Source of the DNA: Thiotrichaceae bacterium
GTDB taxonomy: Bacteria > Pseudomonadota > Gammaproteobacteria > Thiotrichales > Thiotrichaceae
Direction: 5' to 3'
Length of the DNA: 12,140 nucleotides
Assembly (NCBI GenBank): GCA_027009095.1
Contig: JALVDG010000162.1
Location: forward strand, 1 to 12,140
Made by a program: the position numbers and the translations under genes. The notes beneath the pieces are model-generated. The model ran no database searches, was not told where the DNA came from, and worked only from the letters and a program-made list of their open reading frames with translations. How positions within the stretch are numbered: the first letter of the stretch is position 1; the number at the start of each line of letters is the position of its first letter. Of the stretch, positions 1 to 7,333 are shown piece by piece.

Positions 1-1320
1 GAACCTTCTGGAGAAAGTGTTATTCAGCATGTATTAGTCACTGTTGGCAGCACAGGAGGCAGTCAGAAAGATTTAGCACTTGGTGCTTCGCATCTAGCAA
101 GAGTTCAATTTGAAACCATTCCACCTGAATATCGCACCTCAACAGTGACAAGTTCACAATTAGTACGAGAATGGAGAAAGTTAATCGGTCCTATCCCAGG
201 TATCAAAGATTTAAGTTTTCGAGCAGAAATAGGTCATGGTGGGCAACCCCTTGCAATCCAACTAAAAGGAGATGACTTTGCAGAATTGAAAGCGGTAGCA
301 GTACAGCTAAAAGAAAAGCTCGCCAGTTATAACGGCGTATTTGATATTACCGATAGCCTAGAAAATGGCAAAGATGAAATTCAAATGCGTATCCGCCCTG
401 ATGCAGAGTTATTAGGCTTGAGCCTCACAGATATAGGACAACAGGTGCGTAATGCCATTTATGGTTCAGAAGCACAAAGTATCCAGCGAGGTCGTGAAAG
501 CGTTAAAGTCATTGTGCGACTCCCTAAAAACGAGCGTCATTCTTTGAGTGATTTAAATAAAATACTTATTCAAACTAAAAATGGTACAAAAATACCGCTT
601 TTTGAAGCGGTAGATATTACTATCGGACAAGGCTATACCCAAATAAAACGCTATGATCAAAAACGAGTGCTTGATGTTACCGCCGATATTAATAAACAAG
701 AAGTCAATGCCACTGCCGTTATGAAAGAAATAACCGAGTGGATGCCAGATATTTTACAACAACATCCAAGTGTTAGTTACACAACAGAAGGAGAACAGGG
801 CGAACAAGCAGAAGCGATGAGAAGCCTTGTAGCAGGTCTCGGGTTTGCTTTACTCAGTATTTATGCACTGCTCGCTATTCCATTTCGCTCATACACCCAA
901 CCCTTAATCGTTATGGCTGTTATCCCTTTTAGTATTATTGGCGCATTAGCAGGTCATGCCATACTTGGTATGACGCTAAGTATTAGCAGCTTACTTGGTT
1001 TGCTAGCATTAACAGGCGTCGTCGTTAATGACTCTCTTGTTTTGGTTGACTATATAAACCGTAAACGCCGTGAAGGTATGGAAATCAAACGTGCCGTATT
1101 AATTGCAGGTGGCGCACGCTTTAGACCTATCTTATTAACCTCTCTCACAACCTTTGTCGGTCTACTGCCACTTATATTTGAAAAAAGTACCCAAGCACAA
1201 TTTTTAATACCAATGGCAGTTAGTTTAGGATTTGGTATTTTATTTGCTACGTTTATTTGCTTACTGCTAGTACCTGTAAGTTACTTAATTCTTGAAGATT
1301 TTAAACGTATTCGAATCTAA
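1..1320 (+). CDS. RND-family efflux transporter permease, C-terminal part (5' end outside window)
   Basis: The frame is open from the first base to the TAA at 1318-1320, giving 439 residues of a protein normally just over 1000 long. It is the second half of an inner-membrane RND pump subunit (AcrB/MdtB-like hydrophobe-amphiphile exporter class), which drives substrate export by proton antiport with a periplasmic adaptor and an outer-membrane channel. Residues 1-270 match the second periplasmic porter/docking region, including an 'IPGIKDLSF' type segment and the 'PDAELLGLSLTDIGQQVRNA' region. Five hydrophobic segments follow (about 276-296, 301-323, 327-353, 373-391, 400-430), corresponding to TM8-TM12. 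The TM10 motif 'GVVVNDSLVLVDY' carries Asn where AcrB has Lys940, as in many HAE1 relatives. The TM4 aspartates that would confirm proton coupling lie outside the window. The substrate cannot be told. The adaptor gene probably lies upstream; no pump partner is seen downstream. Confidence 0.93.
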   Translation, partial: EPSGESVIQHVLVTVGSTGGSQKDLALGASHLARVQFETIPPEYRTSTVTSSQLVREWRKLIGPIPGIKDLSFRAEIGHGGQPLAIQLKGDDFAELKAVAVQLKEKLASYNGVFDITDSLENGKDEIQMRIRPDAELLGLSLTDIGQQVRNAIYGSEAQSIQRGRESVKVIVRLPKNERHSLSDLNKILIQTKNGTKIPLFEAVDITIGQGYTQIKRYDQKRVLDVTADINKQEVNATAVMKEITEWMPDILQQHPSVSYTTEGEQGEQAEAMRSLVAGLGFALLSIYALLAIPFRSYTQPLIVMAVIPFSIIGALAGHAILGMTLSISSLLGLLALTGVVVNDSLVLVDYINRKRREGMEIKRAVLIAGGARFRPILLTSLTTFVGLLPLIFEKSTQAQFLIPMAVSLGFGILFATFICLLLVPVSYLILEDFKRIRI

Positions 1321-1356
1321 ATAAATAACATATAGTCGGCTAATTAGGAATAGTCA

Positions 1357-1384
1357 TTGACTAGCAGGTGATGCTCTATATAAT
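1357..1384 (+). promoter_or_regulatory. Sigma70-type promoter of the cold-shock gene
   Basis: TTGACT (1357-1362), a 16-bp spacer and a perfect TATAAT (1379-1384) form the best sigma70-like promoter in the window. Transcription would start near 1391, leaving a leader of about 138 nt before the cold-shock ATG, comparable to the long leaders of cspA-type genes. The -35 box lies in a small perfect inverted repeat (TAGTC at 1351-1355, GACTA at 1359-1363), which could be an operator or chance. Confidence 0.65.
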
Positions 1385-1474
1385 CCCCCCAGCTGAATTT
1401 ATGTTTAATTAGAATATATTTTGATATTGTCCTACTAAGTCTTTATTATTTTTAGGTCAAGTTTTCAGCAAAAC

Positions 1475-1495
1475 AGTCCTTAATTAAAAAGGACT
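1475..1495 (+). promoter_or_regulatory. Hairpin in the cold-shock mRNA leader
   Basis: AGTCCTT (1475-1481) and AAGGACT (1489-1495) form a perfect 7-bp stem with a 7-nt A/U loop, 33 nt before the start codon. Leaders of cspA-type mRNAs are known to refold with temperature, and this stem is a candidate part of such a switch. It lacks a directly following T-run, so it is not an obvious terminator. No match to the E. coli cold box is seen. Confidence 0.35.
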
Positions 1496-1528
1496 ATTAT
1501 TACTTTTGAATAAATAGGTTATTTTTAT

Positions 1529-1735
1529 ATGTCTACTACTACTGGAACTGTTAAGTGGTTCAACGAATCTAAAGGTTTTGGCTTTATCGAGCAAGAATCT
1601 GGACCAGACGTTTTCGCCCATTTTAGCGCAATTACTGGTGAAGGATTCAAAACACTAACAGAAGGCCAAAGAGTTGAGTTTACTGTTACAGATGGTCAAA
1701 AAGGTCCTCAAGCAGAAAATATCGTAGCGCTTTAA
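1529..1735 (+). CDS. Cold-shock domain protein, CspA family
   Basis: A single cold-shock domain of 68 residues, the usual family length, folding as a five-stranded beta barrel that binds single-stranded RNA and DNA as a chaperone. The N-terminus '[15 protein letters not shown]' contains RNP1 (KGFGFI, residues 15-20). RNP2 is VFAHF (residues 28-32), with Ala where VFVHF is most common. The C-terminal 'GPQAENIV' is also typical. The ATG at 1529 gives the canonical N-terminus; its Shine-Dalgarno is weak (TAGG about 10 nt upstream). The gene is monocistronic, with a strong promoter, long leader and terminator. Whether it is cold-induced (CspA-like) or constitutive (CspC/CspE-like) cannot be decided from the protein; the long leader is suggestive of post-transcriptional control. 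Confidence 0.96.
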   Translation: MSTTTGTVKWFNESKGFGFIEQESGPDVFAHFSAITGEGFKTLTEGQRVEFTVTDGQKGPQAENIVAL

Positions 1736-1783
1736 ATAGCTAACACGATGAATAGATCTTAATCCTTTATTAGAGGTTAAGAC

Positions 1784-1819
1784 AAAAAAGGGCAGAACCT
1801 CAAGGTTCTGCCCTTTTTT
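1784..1819. terminator. Bidirectional Rho-independent terminator between csp and rne
   Basis: A 10-bp GC-rich stem GGGCAGAACC (1790-1799) / GGTTCTGCCC (1804-1813) with a TCAA loop is flanked by six A (1784-1789) and six T (1814-1819), so it works as an intrinsic terminator in both directions. It ends the cold-shock transcript and backs up termination of the convergent rne transcript. Confidence 0.93.
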
Positions 1820-1859
1820 ATTGCCTAAAACTCTTATGAATTAACTTCCTCTCTAAGTT

Positions 1860-1893
1860 AAAAAAAACCGCGCGGCTCTGCTACGCGACTTTT
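1860..1893 (-). terminator. Probable rne terminator (minus strand)
   Basis: On the minus strand a GC-rich segment with CGCG arms (1884-1887 and 1869-1872) is followed by eight consecutive T (complement of the A-run at 1860-1867). The stem is only about 4 bp before an internal mismatch, so it is weaker than the one at 1784-1819. Its position, about 80 nt past the rne stop, fits a first terminator. Confidence 0.4.
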
Positions 1894-1969
1894 GATATTG
1901 AGAATTAGCAACTTCTTGAGTACTCCAACAAGTTTGGCTTGACGGGTACAGCGAGCCAAGAAGAAGCTT

Positions 1970-4900
1970 CTAATCCTCAGCACCATCACCAGACTTTGTA
2001 GCCTCAACCTCCTTTTTAGGTTCTACTGACTTCTCCTCTTTTTTAACCGTTTTTGCTTTTGTCGCCTTAACTGCTTTTGTTACCGCCTTTTTAGTCACTG
2101 CTTTCTCTTTATCATCAACCGTTTTTACAGGCACTTTCTTACGAACAGTCTTCGGCTTCTCTGCTTCTTCCTTACTAGGCACATCATTACTAACAACATC
2201 GACATCTTTTACCACCTTCTTAGTACTACGCCGTGGTGTTGATTTAGCTGCTGGTTTTTCTTTTGCTGTGGTTTTCTTCTTTACTTCTTTAGGCTCAGTA
2301 TCTTCAGCTACTTTTTTTGTTGCTGCCTTTCTAGCTGTCGTTGATTTTGTTTTCGTGATTTTTGGTTTCGCTACTTTCACCTCATCTGTTTTGCTCTCGG
2401 TAGAAGTTACTTTTTTCCTTCTAGTTGTCGTTGTTTTTTTTACCGTTGGTTTTTTAGGAGTTGTAGCAGTTTCCTTTTTAGGAACGACTACTGGTAATTT
2501 TTCTTTATTATCAACTGAAGATTTTTCAACCACTGATTTTTTAGTTGCTATAGCAGTTTCCTTTTTAGGAGCTACTGCTGACTTCTCTTTATTATCGACA
2601 ACAGAAGGTTTCTCATCAGTCTCTTTTTTTACCGTTGACGATCTTCTCTTCGTAGTAGTCGATGCTGCTTTCTTTTTTACCTCTTTAGCCTCATCAGATG
2701 CTTTAGCTTCAGATGCCTTAACCTTAGCAGCTGTTTTAACTTCAACTATCTCATCCGCTTTCTCTACTACTTTTTTATTAGTTGGTTTAGGCTTGTTTTC
2801 ATTCGGCTTAGTAACAACTTCATCTTTTTTAGTAGTCACCTTACTAGGCTTGGCAGTTGGAATTTTAATCTCAAGTGCAGAATCGACAGGTTTAGCCACT
2901 TTCTTACGACGAGTAGTCGTAGGTTTCTTAGGCTTATCTTCTGATTCATTTGATTTAGTCGTAGTGACAGGTGATTTTTCTACTTTCTTGCTAGTAGCTT
3001 CCTTGCCCTCTACATCCGAACTTTTATCTAACTTAACCGTTTCTGTGGGTGTTTTTGTTTCTGTCTTCTTTGTTGTCTCTTTCTTAGCTTCCACCTTAGA
3101 TTTTGCTGTGCTCTTAGGTTTGGATGCTGAAGGAATAAATATTTCAAGTGGTGCTTGATCATGAAATTCAGCACTTTCCACATGAGGTGGTTTCTTTGCA
3201 GAGTGCTTTTTCGCACTATCTTTATCTTTAACCTGTACAGGCTTTTGATTCACATTGCCTGTGTTAGGACTTTTTTGAGGAGCAGGCTTTGCTGTCGTTT
3301 TCTTATCTATGGAATTATTTGCAGTATTTCCAGCTATTTTTTGTTGCTTAGGAGTCTGCTTATTATTTACCTTTCCCTTAGCATTTTTCACATTAGCCTG
3401 CTGCTGATTAGGGGTCTTAGCTTGTGAATTTTGAAGATGCTTATTCTGATTCTTCTGCTGATTAGGATTTTTTGTGCGGTTATTTTGCTTTCCCTGATTA
3501 TTTGCAGCCGTTTTATTGTTCTGTTGATTGCGCGGTTGCTGACGATTATTGTTCTTACGCTGATTATTATTCTGACGATTATTTTGTTGACGCTGATTGT
3601 TGTGACGATTATTAGTTCGTCCTCGTGTATTATTTCTAGTGCGATTATTTTGTTGTCTATTGCTCTGTGCTTCTTTTTTAGCTGACTCTTGCTTTGGCTC
3701 TTTTACTACTTTCTTGCTACCAAATAAACCACCAAATATACGATTTAATAAACTAGGCGTAGGCTTTGTTTCTTCCACATGGGGAACTGGTGAAGGTGTA
3801 GCAGGTGTTACTTGCCCAACGATGGCTTCTACAGGTATCTGCTTTCCTTCTGTCTCCTTAACACTATCAATCTGTTCAGGTGGCTTAATAATCTGCTTAT
3901 AACTACGTAATTCATCATCAACATCATCTTCTTTAATACGTTGAATATCATAATGAGGCGTATCTAGGTGATGATTCGGAAGCACTGTTAATTTAATATT
4001 ATGACGTGCTTGAATTTCAGCTAATGTTTTACGCTTTTCATTCAACAAGAAAGAAGCAACATGCACAGGTGTTTGTGCTATGACTTCATAAGTAGCATCC
4101 TTCATTGCCTCTTCTTCCATCAAACGCATAATAGATAAGGCTAAAGATTCAACACCACGAATGCTACCCTGCCCACTACAACGAGGACATATAATCTGAC
4201 TTGATTCACCTAAAGAAGGACGCAAGCGTTGACGCGACATTTCAAGCAAACCAAAACGTGAAATTCGCCCAATTTGTACACGAGCACGGTCAACCTTTAA
4301 AGATTCTCGTAAACGACGCTCTACTTCACGCTGATTACGATTAGGCTGCATATCAATGAAATCGATAACAACCAGACCACCTAAATCACGAAGACGTAAC
4401 TGTCTAGCAATTTCCTCTGCTGCCTCTAAGTTAGTGTTAAGCGCGGTTTCTTCAATATCAGCTCCTTTCGTCGCACGTGCCGAGTTCACATCTATTGAAA
4501 TTAACGCTTCGGTATGATCAATAACGATAGCACCACCTGAAGGCAATACGACTTCACGATGGAATGCCGATTCAATCTGATGTTCAACTTGGTAACGACT
4601 AAAGAGAGGGATATTATCAGAATAATGCTTTAATTTACGTAAATTATGCGGCATAACAGCTCGAATAAAGTCATGCGCCTGTTGATAAACACGCTCATTA
4701 TCAATTAGTATTTCACCAATATCCTTACGGAAATAATCACGCAGGGTACGAATAATGACATTGCTTTCTTGATAAAGAAGTGTGGGAGTTTTGTGTTGTT
4801 CACTTGCCGTCGTTATAGCTTCCCAAAGTGTTAGCAAGTACTCCATATCCCAAGTAAGCTCTTCTAATTCACGCCCTACACCCGCAGTGCGAACAATAGT

Positions 4901-5398
4901 CCCCATCCCGCTTGGAAGGTTTAATTGCTCTAGAATTTTACGAATTTTATGACGATCTTCACCTTCAATACGTCGGGAAACACCACCTGCTCTTGGATTA
5001 TTTGGCATCAACACAAGGTATCTGCCAGCAAGACTTATTTGAGTAGTAAGCGCCGCACCTTTATTGCCACGCTCCTCTTTATCAACTTGAACCAGAACCT
5101 CTTGACCATCTTTAACAACATCCTTAATAGAAGGACGACCAGATATTTTTTTACCTTTAGTATCCCAATATTCACGAGAGATTTCTTTAAAAGGTAAAAA
5201 ACCATGGCGATCAGCACCATAATTTACAAATGCCGCTTCAAGACTTGGCTCGACACGAGTAATGATACCTTTATAAATATTGGATTTTTTCTGTGCGCGG
5301 AAGGGATGTTCGATATCAAGGTCATATAAGTATTGACCATCAACCATTGCAACACGAATTTCTTCTGGCTGGGTTGCATTTATAACTATTCTTTTCAT
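1970..5398 (-). CDS. rne: Ribonuclease E with very long low-complexity tail
   Basis: Essential endoribonuclease that starts mRNA decay and processes rRNA and tRNA, and scaffolds the degradosome at the inner membrane. Residues 1-510 are the conserved catalytic half: an S1 RNA-binding domain (about 35-125, '[23 protein letters not shown]'), then the DNase I-like domain with the Mg-binding aspartates D303 (SIDVNSA) and D346 (VVIDFIDMQ), and the Zn-link C404-P-R-C407, all numbered exactly as in E. coli. An amphipathic '[11 protein letters not shown]' (550-560) resembles the membrane-targeting helix. The remainder is disordered: an Arg/Asn/Gln zone (about 578-700), then a Lys/Thr/Val/Glu zone (about 760-1130) with repeats. 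Canonical enolase or PNPase docking sites are not recognisable. The start matches the family N-terminus 'MKRxxINATQ'. AGGA lies 12 nt upstream, within a hairpin (see 5405-5435). Total length is near E. coli's 1061, but the tail composition is very different. The gene is convergent with csp and divergent from rluC. Confidence 0.97.
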   Translation of the reverse strand: MKRIVINATQPEEIRVAMVDGQYLYDLDIEHPFRAQKKSNIYKGIITRVEPSLEAAFVNYGADRHGFLPFKEISREYWDTKGKKISGRPSIKDVVKDGQEVLVQVDKEERGNKGAALTTQISLAGRYLVLMPNNPRAGGVSRRIEGEDRHKIRKILEQLNLPSGMGTIVRTAGVGRELEELTWDMEYLLTLWEAITTASEQHKTPTLLYQESNVIIRTLRDYFRKDIGEILIDNERVYQQAHDFIRAVMPHNLRKLKHYSDNIPLFSRYQVEHQIESAFHREVVLPSGGAIVIDHTEALISIDVNSARATKGADIEETALNTNLEAAEEIARQLRLRDLGGLVVIDFIDMQPNRNQREVERRLRESLKVDRARVQIGRISRFGLLEMSRQRLRPSLGESSQIICPRCSGQGSIRGVESLALSIMRLMEEEAMKDATYEVIAQTPVHVASFLLNEKRKTLAEIQARHNIKLTVLPNHHLDTPHYDIQRIKEDDVDDELRSYKQIIKPPEQIDSVKETEGKQIPVEAIVGQVTPATPSPVPHVEETKPTPSLLNRIFGGLFGSKKVVKEPKQESAKKEAQSNRQQNNRTRNNTRGRTNNRHNNQRQQNNRQNNNQRKNNNRQQPRNQQNNKTAANNQGKQNNRTKNPNQQKNQNKHLQNSQAKTPNQQQANVKNAKGKVNNKQTPKQQKIAGNTANNSIDKKTTAKPAPQKSPNTGNVNQKPVQVKDKDSAKKHSAKKPPHVESAEFHDQAPLEIFIPSASKPKSTAKSKVEAKKETTKKTETKTPTETVKLDKSSDVEGKEATSKKVEKSPVTTTKSNESEDKPKKPTTTRRKKVAKPVDSALEIKIPTAKPSKVTTKKDEVVTKPNENKPKPTNKKVVEKADEIVEVKTAAKVKASEAKASDEAKEVKKKAASTTTKRRSSTVKKETDEKPSVVDNKEKSAVAPKKETAIATKKSVVEKSSVDNKEKLPVVVPKKETATTPKKPTVKKTTTTRRKKVTSTESKTDEVKVAKPKITKTKSTTARKAATKKVAEDTEPKEVKKKTTAKEKPAAKSTPRRSTKKVVKDVDVVSNDVPSKEEAEKPKTVRKKVPVKTVDDKEKAVTKKAVTKAVKATKAKTVKKEEKSVEPKKEVEATKSGDGAED
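2464..2599 (-). repeat. Tandem 84-87 bp repeat inside the rne tail
   Basis: Two copies of a segment starting TAGCAGTTTCCTTTTTAGGA on the plus strand begin at 2464 and 2551 and run to matching TTATCAAC / TTATCGAC ends (about 2516 and 2600). The offset is 87 bp at one end and 84 bp at the other, so one codon differs. In protein these are residues 935-948 ([14 protein letters not shown]) and 963-977 ([15 protein letters not shown]). The copies are diverged but clearly duplicated, showing that the tail grows by in-frame duplication. Confidence 0.8.
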
Positions 5399-5404
5399 AA
5401 GATT

Positions 5405-5435
5405 AACGTTTCCTGTTAATGTAACAGCTTACGTT
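5405..5435 (-). promoter_or_regulatory. Hairpin covering the rne Shine-Dalgarno
   Basis: In the rne mRNA, AACGT (5435-5431) pairs with ACGTT (5409-5405) and CTGTTA (5427-5422-side) pairs with TAACAG (5418-5413-side), separated by a symmetric 3x3 internal loop and capped by a 3-nt loop. The only Shine-Dalgarno-like element, AGGA (5414-5411), lies half in the upper stem and half in the internal loop, and the hairpin ends 6 nt before the ATG. E. coli rne is autoregulated through leader hairpins cleaved or bound by RNase E; a similar role here is inference. Confidence 0.55.
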
Positions 5436-5485
5436 TTTCAAGAACTGAAACTATAAATACTAAATAAAGCGTTTTAGCAAATTCA

Positions 5486-5512
5486 ATAATACTTGCATAG
5501 ATATAAAGTCAA
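5486..5512 (-). promoter_or_regulatory. Possible rne promoter
   Basis: On the minus strand TTGACT (5512-5507) and TATTAT (5491-5486) are near-consensus boxes, but the spacer is only 15 bp. A start near 5478 would give an rne leader of about 80 nt containing the Shine-Dalgarno hairpin. Other TATAAT-like boxes on this strand (around 5907-5902 and 5826-5821) lack a recognisable -35, so a longer leader is possible. Confidence 0.35.
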
Positions 5513-5819
5513 TTTAATATAAATTACTACAACACGGAAGCACAGGCAAACAGTCCATTTATCAAAACAACTGCACTACTCTGCCTAAATCATTCTCAAG
5601 GCTATTATCTATAAGATCTGCTCGTGGTTATTCAGATGGATTTAGCTTAGTTCCAAGTGTAAGTTCCGACACTTCATAAAAAAACAATGACTTGGATACA
5701 TTTCTTAAATCTATCAGGGATTAAATTGACATTTAATAATTAAATTTTCACTAAAGCGAGAAGCCACACTCTACTAAAATAACACTCAAGTTTAATCCGA
5801 AGGAAATATTCTTGGCAGT

Positions 5820-5910
5820 AATTATAATTGTATGGGGCTTTGGCTATTTTCAAAACATCTACCTTCTTTAAAACTTAAGAGAAATTATAGATGTTTTAAG
5901 TATTATAATT
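5820..5910. repeat. Long two-tier inverted repeat in the rne/rluC gap
   Basis: The inner perfect 10-bp arms AAAACATCTA (5852-5861) and TAGATGTTTT (5888-5897) are enclosed by outer 9-bp arms AATTATAAT (5820-5828) and ATTATAATT (5902-5910). The inner loop can pair further (CTTCTTTAA with TTAAGAG, with bulges). The symmetry allows an RNA stem-loop from either strand or a DNA cruciform. The outer arms contain TATAAT on both strands, so promoter activity is another reading. Confidence 0.55.
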
Positions 5911-5984
5911 CTGTTGTTCTATAAAACAGGAAGCTATCAAACTTAGTAAAACTACCAAGCTATTTATGTCCTTAATTCGACTGT

Positions 5985-6013
5985 TTGTCATTTCGACCAG
6001 TACGAATTATAAA
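5985..6013 (+). promoter_or_regulatory. Plus-strand sigma70-type promoter, about 310 bp before rluC
   Basis: TTGTCA (5985-5990), an optimal 17-bp spacer and TATAAA (6008-6013) lie 310 bp upstream of rluC. Initiation would be near 6020, giving either a leader of about 300 nt for the rluC operon or a separate short RNA. Confidence 0.5.
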
Positions 6014-6021
6014 TATAATGC

Positions 6022-6045
6022 TGTGCTTAATATAAAGTAAGCACA
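6022..6045 (+). promoter_or_regulatory. Perfect inverted repeat at the predicted transcription start
   Basis: TGTGCTTA (6022-6029) and TAAGCACA (6038-6045) are perfect 8-bp arms around an 8-nt loop, starting 8 bp after the -10 box. This could be an operator for a dimeric repressor at the start site or a protective 5' hairpin on the transcript. No long T-run follows directly, so an early terminator is unlikely. Confidence 0.5.
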
Positions 6046-6325
6046 TGCGATTTTCTCATCAACTAAATACTCTTTTTAATAAAATAATATAAGTATTGAG
6101 TTGTAAATATACTAAAATGGCGAGAATCCTTGCTAAACAAGCATTTCATCGATCAAATTAACGCGCAAATATATCAACTAGGCTGATTATTATCAATAAA
6201 TATATGCTTGAAAAGAAATTTTAATTGGTTAACTTAGATACTCTACACTAAGTAGATCCATCCCATTTACGACTATTTAATTTTGTAGGATAGCTTCCCT
6301 TATAAACGGGTGATACTATCTATTT

Positions 6326-7300
6326 ATGATCGAAAAACCTCAATCTTCTCAAAAAAATAATACTCAACAAAAAAAACAGAATGTGCGCTTTGTGACGGTA
6401 AGCGAGTTTAACGAAGGGCAACGTATTGATAACTTTTTAATGCGTGAACTAAAAAATGTCCCTCGCTCCCATATCTACCGAATATTACGTAAGGGTGAGG
6501 TACGAGTTGATAAAAAACGTGCTAAACCAACTCGAAAATTACAAGCAGGAGAGGTTGTCCGCATCCCCCCAATGGTCTTGCCAGAACAAAAAAAATCCAC
6601 ACTAGCCCCACAACAATTATTAGATCAGTTAGAAAAGGCTATTTTATTAGAAGATCAAGATTTAATTTTAATTAACAAGCCTGCTGGCTTAGCTGTTCAT
6701 GGTGGTACAGCTAGCCCCTATGGATTAATCGAAGCATTTCGCCAATTACGTCAAAACCTTCCTTTTGTTGAGCTAGCACATCGCCTAGACAAAGAAACCA
6801 GTGGCATTGTCATTCTGGCTAAGAACCGTAAAGCGTTACTTTCTCTTCACGACTTATTCAAATCAGGAGGAATTGATAAGTATTATCAAACCTTAGTACA
6901 CGGGCAATGGAAAGCAGGCACACAACATGTCACCAACACACTCCACAAAGAGCGTGGTAGAAAGAAGAAGGTACAGGTTCAAGAAGGTGGAAAGGTAGCA
7001 AGCAGTATCTTTTATCCTAAAAAGATATATTCCGATACAACATTAATGGAAGTCAAATTGCTAACAGGTAGAATGCACCAAATTAGAACACAGTTGGCAG
7101 ATAAAGAATTTCCTATACTTGGGGATACTCAGTATGGAAATTTTGCATTAAATAGGGAATATAAAAAAAGGTTTGGTTTAAAACGTCTTTTTCTCCACTC
7201 TTTTCGTGTTAAATTCAAATTGCCTTTATCGGGTAAGAGCTACCAACAAGAAATCCCATTAGCTCCTGATTTGCTAGCAGTATTATCTAAGCTAGACTAA
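6326..7300 (+). CDS. rluC: 23S rRNA pseudouridine(955/2504/2580) synthase RluC
   Basis: Isomerises three uridines of 23S rRNA near the peptidyl transferase centre to pseudouridine. The order of domains is an N-terminal S4 RNA-binding domain (about 32-82, 'QRIDNFLMRELKNVPRSHIY' then 'RILRKGEVRV'), then the RluA-type catalytic domain. The catalytic Asp is D155 in 'HRLDKETSG', preceded by 'INKPAGLAVHGG' (116-127) and followed by 'TGRMHQIRTQ' (247-256). The 'GEVRVDKKR' and 'LEDQDLILINKP' strings match RluC rather than RluD. At 324 residues it has normal length. The first 20 residues are a polar, Gln/Asn/Lys-rich extension a few residues longer than in E. coli. No good Shine-Dalgarno sits at the right distance (GGGTG is 13 nt upstream), so a start a few codons further in is possible. 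It is the first gene of a three-gene operon and divergent from rne, as in E. coli. Confidence 0.95.
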   Translation: MIEKPQSSQKNNTQQKKQNVRFVTVSEFNEGQRIDNFLMRELKNVPRSHIYRILRKGEVRVDKKRAKPTRKLQAGEVVRIPPMVLPEQKKSTLAPQQLLDQLEKAILLEDQDLILINKPAGLAVHGGTASPYGLIEAFRQLRQNLPFVELAHRLDKETSGIVILAKNRKALLSLHDLFKSGGIDKYYQTLVHGQWKAGTQHVTNTLHKERGRKKKVQVQEGGKVASSIFYPKKIYSDTTLMEVKLLTGRMHQIRTQLADKEFPILGDTQYGNFALNREYKKRFGLKRLFLHSFRVKFKLPLSGKSYQQEIPLAPDLLAVLSKLD

Positions 7301-7333
7301 GCTACCTCTTTTCAATCGCTATAAAATAAACAA

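Larger units (their letters stand above)
5399..6325. other. Divergent rne/rluC intergenic region (927 bp)
   Basis: AT-rich, with no open frame resembling a known protein. It holds the rne leader hairpin and candidate promoter, a 6-bp stem AAGTGT/ACACTT (5655-5674), a long inverted repeat (5820-5910), and a plus-strand promoter with a following hairpin (5985-6045). The same divergent arrangement in E. coli contains the long autoregulatory rne leader, so RNA elements are expected here. No good promoter box is seen immediately upstream of rluC, whose leader may start near 6020. A TTG-started 19-codon hydrophobic frame with a good Shine-Dalgarno (5812-5871) is discussed under findings. Confidence 0.6.

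Noticed and set aside
2268..3902. Long open frames on the plus strand opposite the rne tail (for example 2268-3158, 3155-3427, 3431-3685)
   Set aside because: They are Phe/Val/Leu/Ile-rich antisense images of the Lys/Thr/Asn/Gln-rich low-complexity tail, without Shine-Dalgarno or family features; the minus-strand rne frame is certain.
5726..5754. Perfect TTGACA at 5726-5731 as a promoter
   Set aside because: No acceptable -10 box lies 15-19 bp downstream (best is CACTAA/TTCACT), so it is not listed.
6182..6198. Fur-box-like TGATTATTATCA upstream of rluC
   Set aside because: Match to the Fur consensus is partial, the region is AT-rich, and a related TATTATCAATAA string recurs near 11541 without iron-related genes; probably chance.
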